Assembly (NCBI GenBank): GCA_029959085.1
Contig: JARWIR010000001.1
Location: 19,645,730 to 19,709,729 of the forward strand
Length of the DNA: 64,000 nucleotides
Reading direction: 5' to 3'
Source of the DNA: Nemophila menziesii
Lineage: Eukaryota; Streptophyta; Magnoliopsida; Boraginales; Hydrophyllaceae
Shown here: piece by piece, positions 1 through 11,166 of the stretch
Numbering within the stretch: position 1 is the stretch's first letter
Layout: each line of letters begins with the position of its first letter
Program-made: the position numbers and the translations under genes
The notes under the pieces: model-generated
What the model was told of the DNA's origin: nothing
Seen by the model: the letters and a program-made list of their open reading frames with translations, nothing else
The model's database searches: none

Positions 1-1100
1 CACGTCTGGAGGTTAAGGAAGAGAAGGAGGAAGGGCTTTCAACAGCAATTCCGTAATTCATCATCAACCAAATCCCGTTTCATCTATCTATTTAGAGTAA
101 TTTATTTCTATTTTTAGTTTTAAATATGAATTCCTTAACTTTTGATATTTCTTTTCAGTATTTTAATATGAGCCAAACCCTTAAGTGCTTGAGAATTGCA
201 TAGTGTATGAACCTTAGTTTATTAACCGACGATTCTGAGTTTTTGGGATATTTCAAAAATTTAAATAAATTGAATTCAATTCTCGTTGATTATATCTTTT
301 TTCTTGAAGGTTGTTCTTACCACGATCAAGCACGTGATAGTAATATTAGTTAATTTGTCACCCGGGAGGGGGACTTAGTTACATACATATGCTATAAGCG
401 CTTGGTATGTGTTACTTAGCCGGGAGACCTTAACTAACCAAGTAGTCAATAGGGTCTAAACCACTTCGTCCAATATTATTGTAGTGTCACCCATGAGGGG
501 TCATTAGTAGTGGAGGATAGCGTCCTATTCACCCGGAAAGGGTTAGGAAGATAAATAATTCCCGACTAACGTAGAATGGCCAATTTGTCCTTATGCCTAG
601 AAACATCTATTTAAGCAAGTCAGGGGATTACCAGCAAGGATCAAGCAATACTCTCTCATATTTCTCATCTTTTTTTAGTTAGGTTGCATTTAATTCTAGT
701 TACATAATCTCTCCTTAGTAGTTCTTTAATTTAGTGTTTTAAATTATTTCAATAAGTTTAATCCTCAGAAAACCAAGCAAACATTTATCTTTTATTTTAT
801 TTGTATTTGCAACTAAACCACGATCTCTTTGAACACAACTACGTAACATTTGCCCTTGAGAATGAATACCCTTTTCCTACCATTTTTCTATTACTTGTCA
901 GCGAACTCCATACACTAGCGGGTGGTTAAAGTCCTACTATTTTTAGCATTTATTTATCACTCACAGGACCGACAGTGAGCATAAGTATTTGTGCTCACTT
1001 CCTTTCCATTTTGGGGACTGCCATATGAAACTTATTCCACTAAAAGAATGTGATTTATTTTCTGGCTAGATCAACCACCTACCCAAGACAAAGAGCTGGA
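1..1100. other. AT-rich non-coding stretch, possibly retrotransposon leader
   Basis: No open frame of useful length is present. The text alternates AT-rich runs with short GC-richer phrases (360-560), then pyrimidine-rich stretches (640-720) and a phrase around 890-960 (GCGAACTCCATACACTAGCG). This style resembles the untranslated leader or LTR of plant gypsy elements, but I see no matching second LTR, primer-binding site or gag frame. The identity is a weak inference. Confidence 0.2.
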
Positions 1101-2013
1101 TCAAAATAAAGAACCAGATCAAGTCAGTTCTTCTACTAAACACGATAGAGATTAAGATTATGTGTCTTTGTCCTTTGTTAATCTATGGTTGCATCAATAT
1201 GTTTGTCCTATTTAATTTACGCTTGCATGAATAAGCTATTGTCTAATTATTGCTCTAAAATATTGTCAATGTATTAGTAAGCTAATTAAACACAAGAATA
1301 TTTATAACGTATGCAGAATGTACTAGTATAACATAAGATTTGAAGCACGTAGCAAAGTTAAAAAAAGTAGATATATAAATACCATTTCAACTAGCTAAAT
1401 TAATGTCTTTAATTTTACTTGTTTCACCAAAACATACCACTACCCATCATAAACAAAAGATACCCATCAACCATCAATAATACACTTGTGAAATAACCTC
1501 AAACACATGACACGTCACCATAATAAAGTCCAAAAATGTTAAATAAAGTATTTTTAAATAAAAACCATAAAATAACATAATCTACTAATAAACTACACGA
1601 AACACCAACTAAATGGACATTGACTCATCCCCAAAGTCAACATACTTTAGGGAATGTCATCCTGATTGTAACAAGCCTCTCAATCCTCCACTTCTTGACT
1701 TTCTATATTTCTTAATTTTTGAACTTGACTCCACCAAGATCACATAACCAACCGGAGTTGGCAATCTTTTGCTTCTCGACCTGAGTTGGGCACGAAACAT
1801 CCATATGTTGACTAAAGGGGGGGGGGGGGATTGGCATTTTAAAATGTCATAGAGCAGGTCTAGGTTTGGTCTTAGTAAAGTTTGAACCCTCAACTTCTTC
1901 ACCTAAATATCTCATTGACAAGACAAAAAATCTAGCATTAGTAAAATTAATCTGCATCATTATACTCAAATGATTAAAAGTTTACCAACTATCTACAATA
2001 CATATATAAGCTA

Positions 2014-2053
<40 letters not shown>

Positions 2054-2748
2054 CTTAGGCTTCAAAACAGAATAATATACTTACTATTTGGACTACCCTT
2101 AGCATTTTTACCCGCCACATTGCTTCTGGTTTTACTTTGAAAGTTTTTAAGTGCTTGATTATAAAAAATAACAATGTAATAAGTCCAATCATAAAAAGAC
2201 TCATTTTATAGATACAAAAGGAGAGCCTCCTCAATACAATGTATGCTTTTTTTTACCAAGAAAAATATCATGATTACCAATGCAAAACCTTTCATATACT
2301 TGCCGTGTTAAAACCAACTAGCCAACCAATAATTAAATAGTGCCTTAAGGATTGTAATTCAATTCATTTATAAAAGATTAACTAGATTTAATAAACATAA
2401 AGGGCTTGAAGTCATATAGTTCTAACATTAACGTCCATATTCTCTCACGTATCAAACTTAAATGTTATTAGTTAATCACTTACATAAATATATGATTGCA
2501 CTATTTCTTCTCCACTCAGTTATTATTTCACAGTTACTTTAAGTACACTTTATTAATGGTGAAAATTTGCAGCGTATTAGATCTAACAACACTCACTGGA
2601 ATCTAGACAACAAAAACGATAAATCATACATTAGTTTGTGAAAATCATAAATCTTACAACATGAACTTCAAACTCAAAACACGACAATATCAAACATAAT
2701 AATAACAACTAAAATTACATAAAAACAACAAAAGAAGCAAGTAACATA
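1101..2748. other. Intergenic AT-rich DNA
   Basis: I see no gene here. The stretch holds a G-run near 1817-1828 and an (AT)n microsatellite at about 2019-2048. The frame on the minus strand at 1657-1902 looks like chance. Confidence 0.5.
2019..2048. repeat. (AT)n microsatellite
   Basis: An uninterrupted run of AT dinucleotides of about 30 bases is read directly. Confidence 0.9.
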
Positions 2749-3117
2749 CTACTCGCACTTGGATACCATCTTAGCCGTTATGAACCCTAGCACAAACACA
2801 CAAAGAACATGCCAATTCCACAGTTTATTACCTACGTTCATCTTGAACACATGAATCTCTTCCTCTCTCCAAACAAAGTTCTTAGCAAACTGAAATCACC
2901 TTCATCCTCTCGCACATACGGGTGTATCTACCCCTCTGAAGAACAGACACTTCTCCTCCGTTGATTGGAACTTTTCACAACTGACGCACCGTCTTCCTGG
3001 GTTTAATGTCGTCCGCGACGTCTTAAGCTTGCAACACACACTGCAGGAGCAAACCCAATTTATCTTTCCAAGGCCAACCATCATACTATTCGTCATAGTT
3101 GTTGCAAATTGTACCAT
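2749..3117 (-). pseudogene. GRF-type zinc finger protein with C-terminal membrane anchor, probably broken
   Basis: Reading leftwards from an ATG at 3117, the 71-residue frame contains a GRF zinc-finger pattern: C-x-C-x2-C, then LKTSRTTLNPGRRCVSCEKF, then a KCLFFRGVD block and a final cysteine. Plant GRF proteins end in a coiled coil and one hydrophobic anchor. Just beyond the stop at 2902-2904, another frame to 2749 reads WREEEIHVFKMNVGNKLWNW followed by a hydrophobic segment (HVLCVCVLGFITAKM). This fits the missing tail. The halves are in different frames, and the only candidate intron (GTATGT...TTTCAG, about 44 bases) is too short to trust, so I favour a frameshifted pseudogene. The zinc-finger assignment is fairly secure; the function is unknown. 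Confidence 0.6.
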
Positions 3118-3579
3118 GATGTAGAAGGCGGATGAACACGAATACCGGCAGGGAGAAGAGCGAATCGAGTTTAGGGTAAATGGCTAAGGGTGAATAAAAT
3201 CTAGGGTTAAAGTGTTTGAGGGGTGTGAAATTTGACAAGTATGCCCCTGCCACGGTGGAAAAATGGGTTCTTCCAGATATGATGTGAGGATGACGTGTTG
3301 TTGAGATGAAGGTGACGTGGCAACGGTTGATGTTGAGTAACAATTGACTACCAAAAAATAAGAAAAAATGCCAACAGTATCATAAAAAGTGCAAGAGAAG
3401 AAATATTTCGGATCTTTTAATTGATTTAAGATTCATGAAAACCAAATAACTTAAATATAAAAGGCCACGAGAGAGGTTTATCCAAGTTTTGATGGGTTTT
3501 AGGTTAATTTCTATTCACTTTACCTTCTGAGACCCTTTCCTTCTCTGTTCAGCACCCCCATTTTACTCGGAGCCAAAAC

Positions 3580-4504
3580 TAGGGATGGCAATGGTTACGA
3601 TTTTAATCCGAAACCGACGGATTACCAAACCGAATAAAAACCGATTATGTAACCGTGGTTAAATCCGTTAGGGTTTGGTTTTAAAAGGTGAAACCGATGG
3701 TTAAAACCGTTAGGTTATGGTTTTAGATTAAAAAAAATCCGAAAACCGAAAATCCGTTATATATATATGATTTTATTTTACCTATTAAAGGCTAAAATCC
3801 ATGTATTTTTATATTTTGAAGTCCATCTTTCTTATATTTTTTTATTTTTAATTACCAAAAGGCCAAAAGTCTCAACCCAACTATAGATAAGGATGGAAAT
3901 TGTTATGGTTTAAAATCAAAATCGATGAAATTTTGAACCGATTAAAAATCGATTATGCAACTATGGATAAAATCGTTAGGTTATGGTTCTGAAAATGTAA
4001 CCGATTGTTAAATCCTTTAGGTTAAAATTTTAGATAAAAGTAAAATCAAATAACCGAAAACCCGTTTATTATCATCTACTTTTGTATATTTTACAGTAAT
4101 CTAGATAAAAAGTATTTTCATATCTCAAAACTGAAATTTAAATATTAGAATTAACAAAAACCTTATTTAATTAAATATCAAAATAATATTTTTGTATATT
4201 GGAGATTTTTTCATGTATTTGTGATCTTATTTCAATATTTTTAATATATCTAGAGAGTTATAGTTTGGCATGTCACAAGAGCGAGGCGGGGTTAGGAATC
4301 CTACTGCGAGAGGGACGCCTCGCAAGCCGGGTTATGGTTAAAATCCAAAAAACCGTTTAAAAAACCGAATCCGAATTATTCGGATATGGTTTTGAAAAGT
4401 AAGTCCGATGGTTAAATCCGTTAGAGTTTGGTTTTTGATAAATTAAATGGATATGGACATGGTTTTGGAATTTTTTGCAATAATCCGATCCGTTGCCATC
4501 CCTA
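3580..4504. mobile_element. Non-autonomous hAT element
   Basis: The ends are perfect 12-bp inverted repeats, TAGGGATGGCAA and TTGCCATCCCTA. They are flanked by the identical 8-bp direct repeat GCCAAAAC (3572-3579 and 4505-4512). An 8-bp duplication and a TAGGG-type terminus are hallmarks of hAT elements. The 925-bp interior encodes nothing. It is made of diverged copies of an AACCGATGGTTAAAACCGTT-like phrase (3590-3760, 3890-4080, 4330-4450). A GC-rich inverted repeat (GCGAGGCG...CGCCTCGC) sits at about 4279-4324. Confidence 0.92.
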
Positions 4505-4708
4505 GCCAAAACCAACTACTCTTGGGCCATGTATTTAGGCATGTGTCATTTCCTTTCTTTATGGGCGGGTCTTGGCCTAAACAGAAAGCATTTGACAAAA
4601 AAATAAAAAATTGACAAAAAAGGCCTAAACAGAAAGCTAAAGCACGTTATACACATATGTAAAAATTAAATAAAAATATAAATAAAAACAGAAACTTTAG
4701 TAGAGAAA

Positions 4709-6406
4709 ATGGCAGCTATACCTCGACTCACCAGATTCAATCTTCACGCTCCAAAGAGTGTAAGCTTCTCCTTAATTTACATACATATGAATTAATTGAT
4801 GTAACTTTAATCTATATATTTGTTTGTTGATTAGAGATTATGATTTTGTCAGATGAAATTTTGTTAAGGGGCCGAGCAGAATCTTTTGTCATATTTTTTT
4901 GCGAGTTAATTGCACTATACGTCCTTATATCGTGCAAATAATGCAACTAGGCATTGATATTACTTTGTTGTTGTTTCAGGTACAAGTAGAATTTTCATGT
5001 GGTAGTATTTATAATTTATCGGCAGAATATTTGAGGATTTATAGTCCAGCTGCTGATAGTAAGATTCGATCAATTGCAGGTGAAAAGGTAATGTTTAATT
5101 ATCTATATATAATTGGGTCAAAATCTGTAATTGGGTTCAACTCAGTTTAATGAGCGCTCATTTGTGGAATAGTTAGTCTAGCTTTTGGGTAATGGGTTGA
5201 GCTTATTGTTTATTATGCCAAGTAAATCGCACCATTGATCCTTGTTTTATTGGGAATATGCAAGTATACACGTATTACTAAAGATAGTCAAGTATTATAT
5301 TTATGAAGGCTTTGTGACTTTGGGCATTAGAAACATCTGTCTTAGGTAATAGTTTAAGACCCGAGCCTGCTGTTTGAGCACTGTCTCTGACCTTTCCTTT
5401 TTATGTTGGGTAAATTGCATGATTAGTCCCTATGTTATTTGAAATAAGCAAATATAACCGTGTTATGAAAGATGGTCTGATGCTAGCTTTGAGCTTTAGA
5501 AACACGCTCCTGGATAATAGTGAAAGACCCGAGCCATCTGTTTCCTTCCGCAGTCTATGAACTTTTTAAGTTGGGTAAATTGCATCACTAGTCCCCGTGT
5601 TATCAGAAATAAGCAAATTTACAATATGACCCTGACAATATGACCGGCAGTATTGACGTACAAAATTTGATTATTGCGGTTTGTAGCTCAATAAGATGTA
5701 ATTTATCTCTCTAATATACAAAATTTGCAATTATTACCTTTAATTTATGTATTAGTTGCTAAAATGTTCTTTCAAAATGGTAAAGTTTTCAAATTCGATG
5801 ATTCTAAACATAAAATTACTCGATAACAAGATTATTTCTCCTATAATCAATCACAACACAAGTGGCATTTTTGCAACATTTCTATATCACAAGGTCATAT
5901 AACATGTTATTCATAATACAAGGGTATATTTGTATATTTTGAATAAAAGAGGACTAACTGGATTCTTTGTATGTCAAAAACCAGGTGATATCTGGGAGGC
6001 GATATGTCGGAATTATGTCTGCCGAGCCTATAGGAAACTATGGGGTTAGGTATTATTATATTAGTATAGATGATCCTCTATTTTTGAAAATGCTGATTTT
6101 TACCCCTAATTATATTTTAAACTACTCAAAACGACCCTAGTTTGTTGATTCTAAAGTCTTGGTCTTTGTTGAATATGAATAATTTTGCTTAATGTAGGGA
6201 CCTATAGTGCAATTATCAAACATAGTAACTGGTTTTCACCTTTGATTTGCTGAGGCAGGTTGCTTTTTGATGATTTGCACAAGACCGGGATTTATACATG
6301 GGATTATTTTTATAATCTTGGTAACAACAAGTTTACCCTAATGAGAAACTATGTCAAAACGCTGAAGAAGCATAGACTTAGCCGGGACCCACCACGGAGA
6401 AAGTGA
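4709..6406 (+). CDS. DUF971 (GBBH-like N-terminal domain) protein, 123 aa
   Basis: The coding exons are 4709-4759, 4980-5087, 5985-6049 and 6259-6406, all with GT-AG borders and consistent phases (372 nt). The start is the only ATG before the first donor. The first 17 residues (MAAIPRLTRFNLHAPKS) are basic and lack acidic residues, so an organelle presequence is possible. The rest is a single DUF971 domain: VEFSCGSIYNLSAEYLRIYS, then AADSKIRSIAGEK, then SGRRYVGIMSAEPIGNYGVR, then a TGIYTWDYFYNLG block and a basic tail (SRDPPRRK). In bacteria this domain occurs alone or beside Mrp/ApbC-type Fe-S carriers, and it also ends the plastid Fe-S carrier HCF101. A role in iron-sulfur metabolism is therefore an inference only. 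Introns carry the TTGCAC...GGTCCCTA dispersed phrase. Identity as DUF971 is confident; function is not known. Confidence 0.9.
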
Positions 6407-6429
6407 CGGTGCATTCCAATGTAATGTAT

Positions 6430-7070
6430 GGCTAAATAACCCTATTTGGTCCTTTATCTTTGACCTTTTTGACAATTTAGTTACTTATCTTGTAAATATA
6501 ACCTTTTATAGTCCCTGATCTTTTGATTTTGTGACGATGTTGTCCTTTTTTTTTTGTGTTTCCATTTCATTATAGGCGTGCCATATGATTAATACGATAA
6601 GACTTAAATACCTTTAGAAGTGTTGATTTGCTGCTATTGCTATGTATTATTTACTTATACAAAAAGATGACGAAGATTGTCACAAAAGCATAAGATAAGG
6701 AATTAAAATGTTACGTTTGCAATATTAAGAGGGGAGGTTGTCACAAAATCGAGAAAATAAGGGACTAATATGTTACTTTTGCAAGATAGAAGGACTAGAC
6801 TGTCAAATTATACAAAGATGAGCGACCAACTGAGTTATGTACCCTTCTATTTCTATCTCCCTTTAGTTTTCTGATTTCACATTGTGAGTTCAAGCCCAAA
6901 ATCAAAATATAAGGGACTATACTGTTACATTTGTAATATGAAGGCCGGGCAATGTCACAAAATGGAAAGATAAGGGGCTAAAATGTTACTTTTGCAAAAT
7001 AATGGATTAAACTATCAAAAATATACAAATATACAAAGATAACAGGGACGAAATGAGTTATTTACCCTTG
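6430..7070. repeat. Inverted-arm dispersed repeat, one full copy plus an extra arm
   Basis: The left arm (about 6430-6540: AAATAACCCTATTTGGTCC..., GACAATTTAG..., CTTGTAAATATAAC...) is mirrored by the right arm (about 6660-6848: ...TTTTGCAAGATAGAAGGACTAG, CTGTCAAATTATACAAAGAT, ...ACTGAGTTATGTACCC). A second right arm follows at about 6900-7068. Related arms occur at 32740-32890 and 35100-35405. The element has no coding capacity. Its class is unresolved because I could not find a clean target duplication. Confidence 0.6.
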
Positions 7071-7769
7071 TTTATTCATCTCCCTTTTGTCTTTTGAACA
7101 CAAGTATATCTTAGTAGCCTTGCTTTACCTCTTGCTTCGAGTCATCCCTCAATATCCAAACCTAACTGTGTGTTGTTGAACATGTAATCTCGATAGGAAG
7201 GGTGATGAGCAATTCATTTGCCGGGCCCAGGTGGTACCTAGTAACTTCAAGAAAAAGGTAGAGGAAACTCCCGAGATCCTGGAACTTGGGGAACGAGTTT
7301 TTGGGGTATGAGGTAAGCATGATGTCATTCTGGTGAGTTTAGCCATGCTAAAGATCCAATCGAACCCATAAACCAGACATGATTTTGATAAAGATTTTTC
7401 TCATTATTTATTTTATTATTAGTAACTAAGTTGGTCTTGTATCACTTGCTTCACTGCTATTCTAATCTCTGGAGTGAGTTAACTCAAATCACATTTGTCG
7501 GAGGAGATCAAATTCGAGCACTGTATCGGGATTCCCGGTGTACAATTTTCATCTGACCTCTTTGCGAATTTCCTCCCGAAGGCCTTACACCTTATAACAT
7601 ATAAATGGAGGCTCCAAGAAAAAAAAATGAATAATATTAGACAGAAGGTTATTAGCAATCATTGATAGTTTTAAATACTTGACAACATGTTCCCATTTGT
7701 TAAGATGAGTTGGAAAAATGTCAAAGAGCAGCTCATCTTTTAAATCTGCATGTAAAGAGGTGATCCTGA
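7071..7769. other. Intergenic DNA
   Basis: I see no gene here. The short minus-strand frame at 7149-7346 has no recognisable motif and is probably chance. Confidence 0.4.
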
Positions 7770-7950
7770 TTTTTTTTTTTTTTTTTTGATGTATGGGTGT
7801 CCGGACCAGCATACGCGCACCACGACTATTCCCATAGGAAATATACACGCCTCCTCATGCATACTCCCATTTAATCAGAACAGGTTACCCATGTTCAGGG
7901 AGGGGACTCGAACCTTGCACCTCTTGCTTACCCCTTTGTTTGTTTGGGAC
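7770..7950 (-). mobile_element. tRNA-derived SINE, minus strand
   Basis: Reading leftwards there is a good RNA polymerase III B-box (GGTTCGAGTCCC, from about 7913 down to 7902). It is followed by a body with GGTGCGCGTATGCTGGTCCG and a terminal A-tract, seen as 17 T at 7771-7787. The A-box end is degenerate (GGGGTAAGCAAGAGG, about 7924-7938), so the 5' limit is approximate. No unambiguous flanking duplication was found. Confidence 0.55.
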
Positions 7951-8289
7951 GTGGGTGGTCCGATTCATATTCATGGAAGGATTTGTACCTTTTATCTTTC
8001 ATTTTACATTTTTTAAATGTTGAAAAAATAGCAAGATCCTGGCCAATTAAAATTATTCAAGTAGATGTGATCTCGAATTTCATTGACTTACATGTGGTTA
8101 GATTTTTCTTTGCACCATCTAAATCTTATAGGTAACTAAATACTAAAATATTGTCAAATAAAACAAAAATCACATAAAACAAAAAACAAGTGGTAATAAG
8201 CATGGATCACCAAATCAGTGAGTTACTGAGTATCCATATTTTTCACCTTCGACAACCATTTGAGATTTTACTAAGTGCTTGGAAGAATT

Positions 8290-9160
8290 TACTATAAAAA
8301 ATCTAGAAGTATGGAACAAAGCATTACTATAAAAAAGGCTTTGGAAAATTATGGAAAAAAATGATTCACTTTGGATTAAATGGATACATGGAGAATATTT
8401 TTAAACTTGTGGATTTTGGGAATGGAAACCAAGAAAAGGTGATTCCCCTTTATTGAAAAATGTTTGGGAGTTTAAGGATATTATTTGTTGGTCCTTAGGA
8501 GTGGAAGGCCGGGAGAGTATTTTGGTTTTGTGGTTTTTCTCGAGAAATGCGAGTCACATTACACTTGGGATATCAAGTAAGAAATTTTATTCTTTACATA
8601 AAAAACCTAATGATTTATTTCGTCGGAAATAGTTTATTAAACCTTGGGCAAATATTATTTGGGACTCGTGTGTATTTCATGCGATTATTGTGTGGACGGC
8701 TTTGAGAGAGAGGCTTAAAACTAATGATCCCATTACTTATTTGGAGTTGGATCCTCTTTGTAATTTATGTGGGGAAGATTTTGAGTCAAACACGCACCTT
8801 CGTTTTAATTGTGTTTATTCGTGGGATATTTGGGTTGAGATAAAGCTTTAGCTAGAATTGGATGAGGAGATGAACACGCTCCTAAGTGCTTTGAAATGGC
8901 TTAAAAAGCTTAAAACTAGAGAAAACTGGAGGCGAAAAGCATGGAGGATTGGATTTGGAGCTACCGTGTATTGTATTTGGAAACGAGAAATCACCTAACT
9001 ATAAGAGGTGAATCTTCATCTAGAGAAACGATTACCAAGGAAATTAAGTGGTGCATTTTTTTCATTTTATTTTCCTTGTTCCCTCATCATTCGTTTATGG
9101 ATGATGGTGGGCGATTAGCTTGTATTAGTATTAGTATGAGGTAGTCGTATTTAGCTTTTT
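8290..9160 (+). mobile_element. LINE remnant (RT zinc-binding domain)
   Basis: Decayed plus-strand coding similar to the 3' part of plant L1-type ORF2. A frame around 8340-8400 reads NDSLWIKWIHGEYF, the usual run before the zf-RVT domain. About 8640-8850 reads WDSCVFHAIIVWTALRERLK, then a C-x2-C-x-D-x-ESNTHLRFNC block typical of zf-RVT, with stops and frameshifts between blocks. It is too decayed to be functional. Confidence 0.7.
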
Positions 9161-9640
9161 AGTTGCTATCTTTAGTCTTTTACATTAGTTAGGTAACTCT
9201 CTTGTATAATGTACAGTTATTTTAAATGATTATTTAAATAGATAAATAAATAATAAAATAATAAATTGAGGATTATACGTTTTACAATGTGTTGTAATGG
9301 GTCTTGTTTTAAAATGCATAAGAGGTTTTTTTTTGCCAAATTATAAGAGGTCTTTTAAACTATGAATAGAAGTTTGAAGAACGACTATCTAAAATCATGA
9401 CAAAAGAGATTTATTTGCGAGGAAAATATAAATTGAGTTTCAATTTTTACTAATTTTTAATTAAAATCACAGTTAGAAAAAAATTCTATTAAATTTTCAA
9501 TTTTAATTTTTTGGTTTGAGTTTTTACTTTTTTACCCCTATTCTTGTTGGGTACGGATCTAGGCCGATTTCTAAGTTTTTTAATTAATTTGTGTACCATT
9601 CTTATTTGATTCGCTTATTAATATTTTTTGTCAAGCTTTC
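9161..9640. other. AT-rich intergenic DNA
   Basis: Only AT-rich text is present, including TAAATAAATAAT-like runs after the LINE remnant. I see no gene. Confidence 0.5.
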
Positions 9641-10570
9641 ATAGTTATATGAGTTGGCCCCATATGGCACAAAATGGACTTTAACAAAAAAACAAATTTG
9701 TCCCCTGTGGATGGGCTGTACCCATGCCCATAAAATTTGCAACTCAACCCATTATTGGGATGTACCCACAAGGAACAAAACACACAACATAATCAAAGAA
9801 AACTTTTTTCGATCAACTATATACAATAACAACACGTTACCAGCAATTTACACACAATATGGGGCTAGACCTACCACCCAAACTATCTGGGGCTGGCCCC
9901 ATCAGATACAAACAACATATTGGGGCTAGCCCCATACTGTTCGACGCTAATAATAAAAAAACCAAAACCGAATCTGCTACCGAATCCACGAACGGCGATG
10001 GCAGAGGAGATCCACGGCGGAGGGAAGAGGTTGATGATGGTCAAGCTGCATGGAGATTTGGTGAAGAATGGCTTCGATGGTTTCGATGGTGAAGAATGGC
10101 TTCGATGGTGAAAAATGGCTTCGAGATCTGGTGAAGAATGGTGATGGTGGTGGGGCGGCGAGGTCACGTGTTCGAACGGCGTCATTTCGTGTGCAGAGGC
10201 GGCGACAGGTGATGACGGTAGAGCACGGATCTACGGTGAAGCCTAGATGATGGTGGAGCCCGGATCTGACGATGGTTCATGGTGGTGGTGGATGGTTCGC
10301 GGTGGTGGTGGAGGTCAGAAGGTGGGAAGGGGAAGGGGAAGGTGGTAGAGCAGCAGAGAGGGGATGTTGTTGGTGTTGCTGTGACGGGGGGTATGGGTTT
10401 TGTTTCTTCAGAGAGACACGAGAGAAAGAAGAGGAGGGGAGAGGATGGGATATTGGTGTTTTTGTTGGATGAGTTTTTTAGTGTTAAGAAGGTGTGGGGG
10501 TATTTTTGGTGTTTTCTGCTTCTTAGTTGGGTTTCAACTAGTGTTTGTTTAAGTAATGAAATTTAAAATG
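9641..10570. other. GC-rich insert with overlapping short frames, probably mobile
   Basis: GC content rises sharply at about 9960-10480, which lies inside AT-rich DNA. Short frames run on both strands, but none shows a known motif. Their low-complexity peptides (WLRWFRW, GGGWFAVVVEV) come from a short repeated unit, GAAGAATGGCTTCGATGGT, at about 10060-10135. Short inverted phrases (GGGGCTAGCCCC near 9923; GGGGCTGGCCCC near 9890) stand at the left. A GC-rich core between AT-rich flanks resembles the Mutator-type elements elsewhere in the window, but I could not define termini. Confidence 0.35.
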
Positions 10571-11166
10571 AAAACTCACCTATGGACCTTAAAAACTGAA
10601 TTTCCCTTTCTTTTTCATATTAGTCAACATAAGACTTTAGGCATATGTCGACCCTCCCTAATATATATGCTTAGAAAGAGAGGGGGGCAATTAATTAGTA
10701 AAAACAAATAAAGTTATTGAATTGTATAAATAATACACGGAAAGTTGCACATATATAATGATAAAAACATGATAACAAAGGAAACATATACTTATCATGT
10801 ACAGAAGTAATTACTTAACTGAGTAAGTGTTTTGGATATTTTTGGAACAAAAAGAAAGAAAACTTAAGTGTTTTGGAGATGAATATAGAAGAAATACATG
10901 GTGGAAGTCGAAATCACACTAGTAATCACAAACTCAACATTAAGATTAAGCAACATAGAACACTACAACCCGGTCCATTGCATAACAATGGTGATAATTT
11001 TGTTAGAAATCAATTGACAAAAAAAAAAATCTGTTAGAAATCAGAATACAAGATAAAAGAGCTAGAAACACAAGGGCAAGACATATATAAATATATATAG
11101 TAAACCCAAAATGGCATTGAAAACTCATCATCATTCTTTACATTTCCATTATCATTCAACACATAT

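Noticed and set aside
9859..10566. Several overlapping frames of 60-100 codons
   Set aside because: Low-complexity peptides from a repeated GAAGAATGGCTTCGATGGT unit in a GC-rich insert; no domain or splice pattern.
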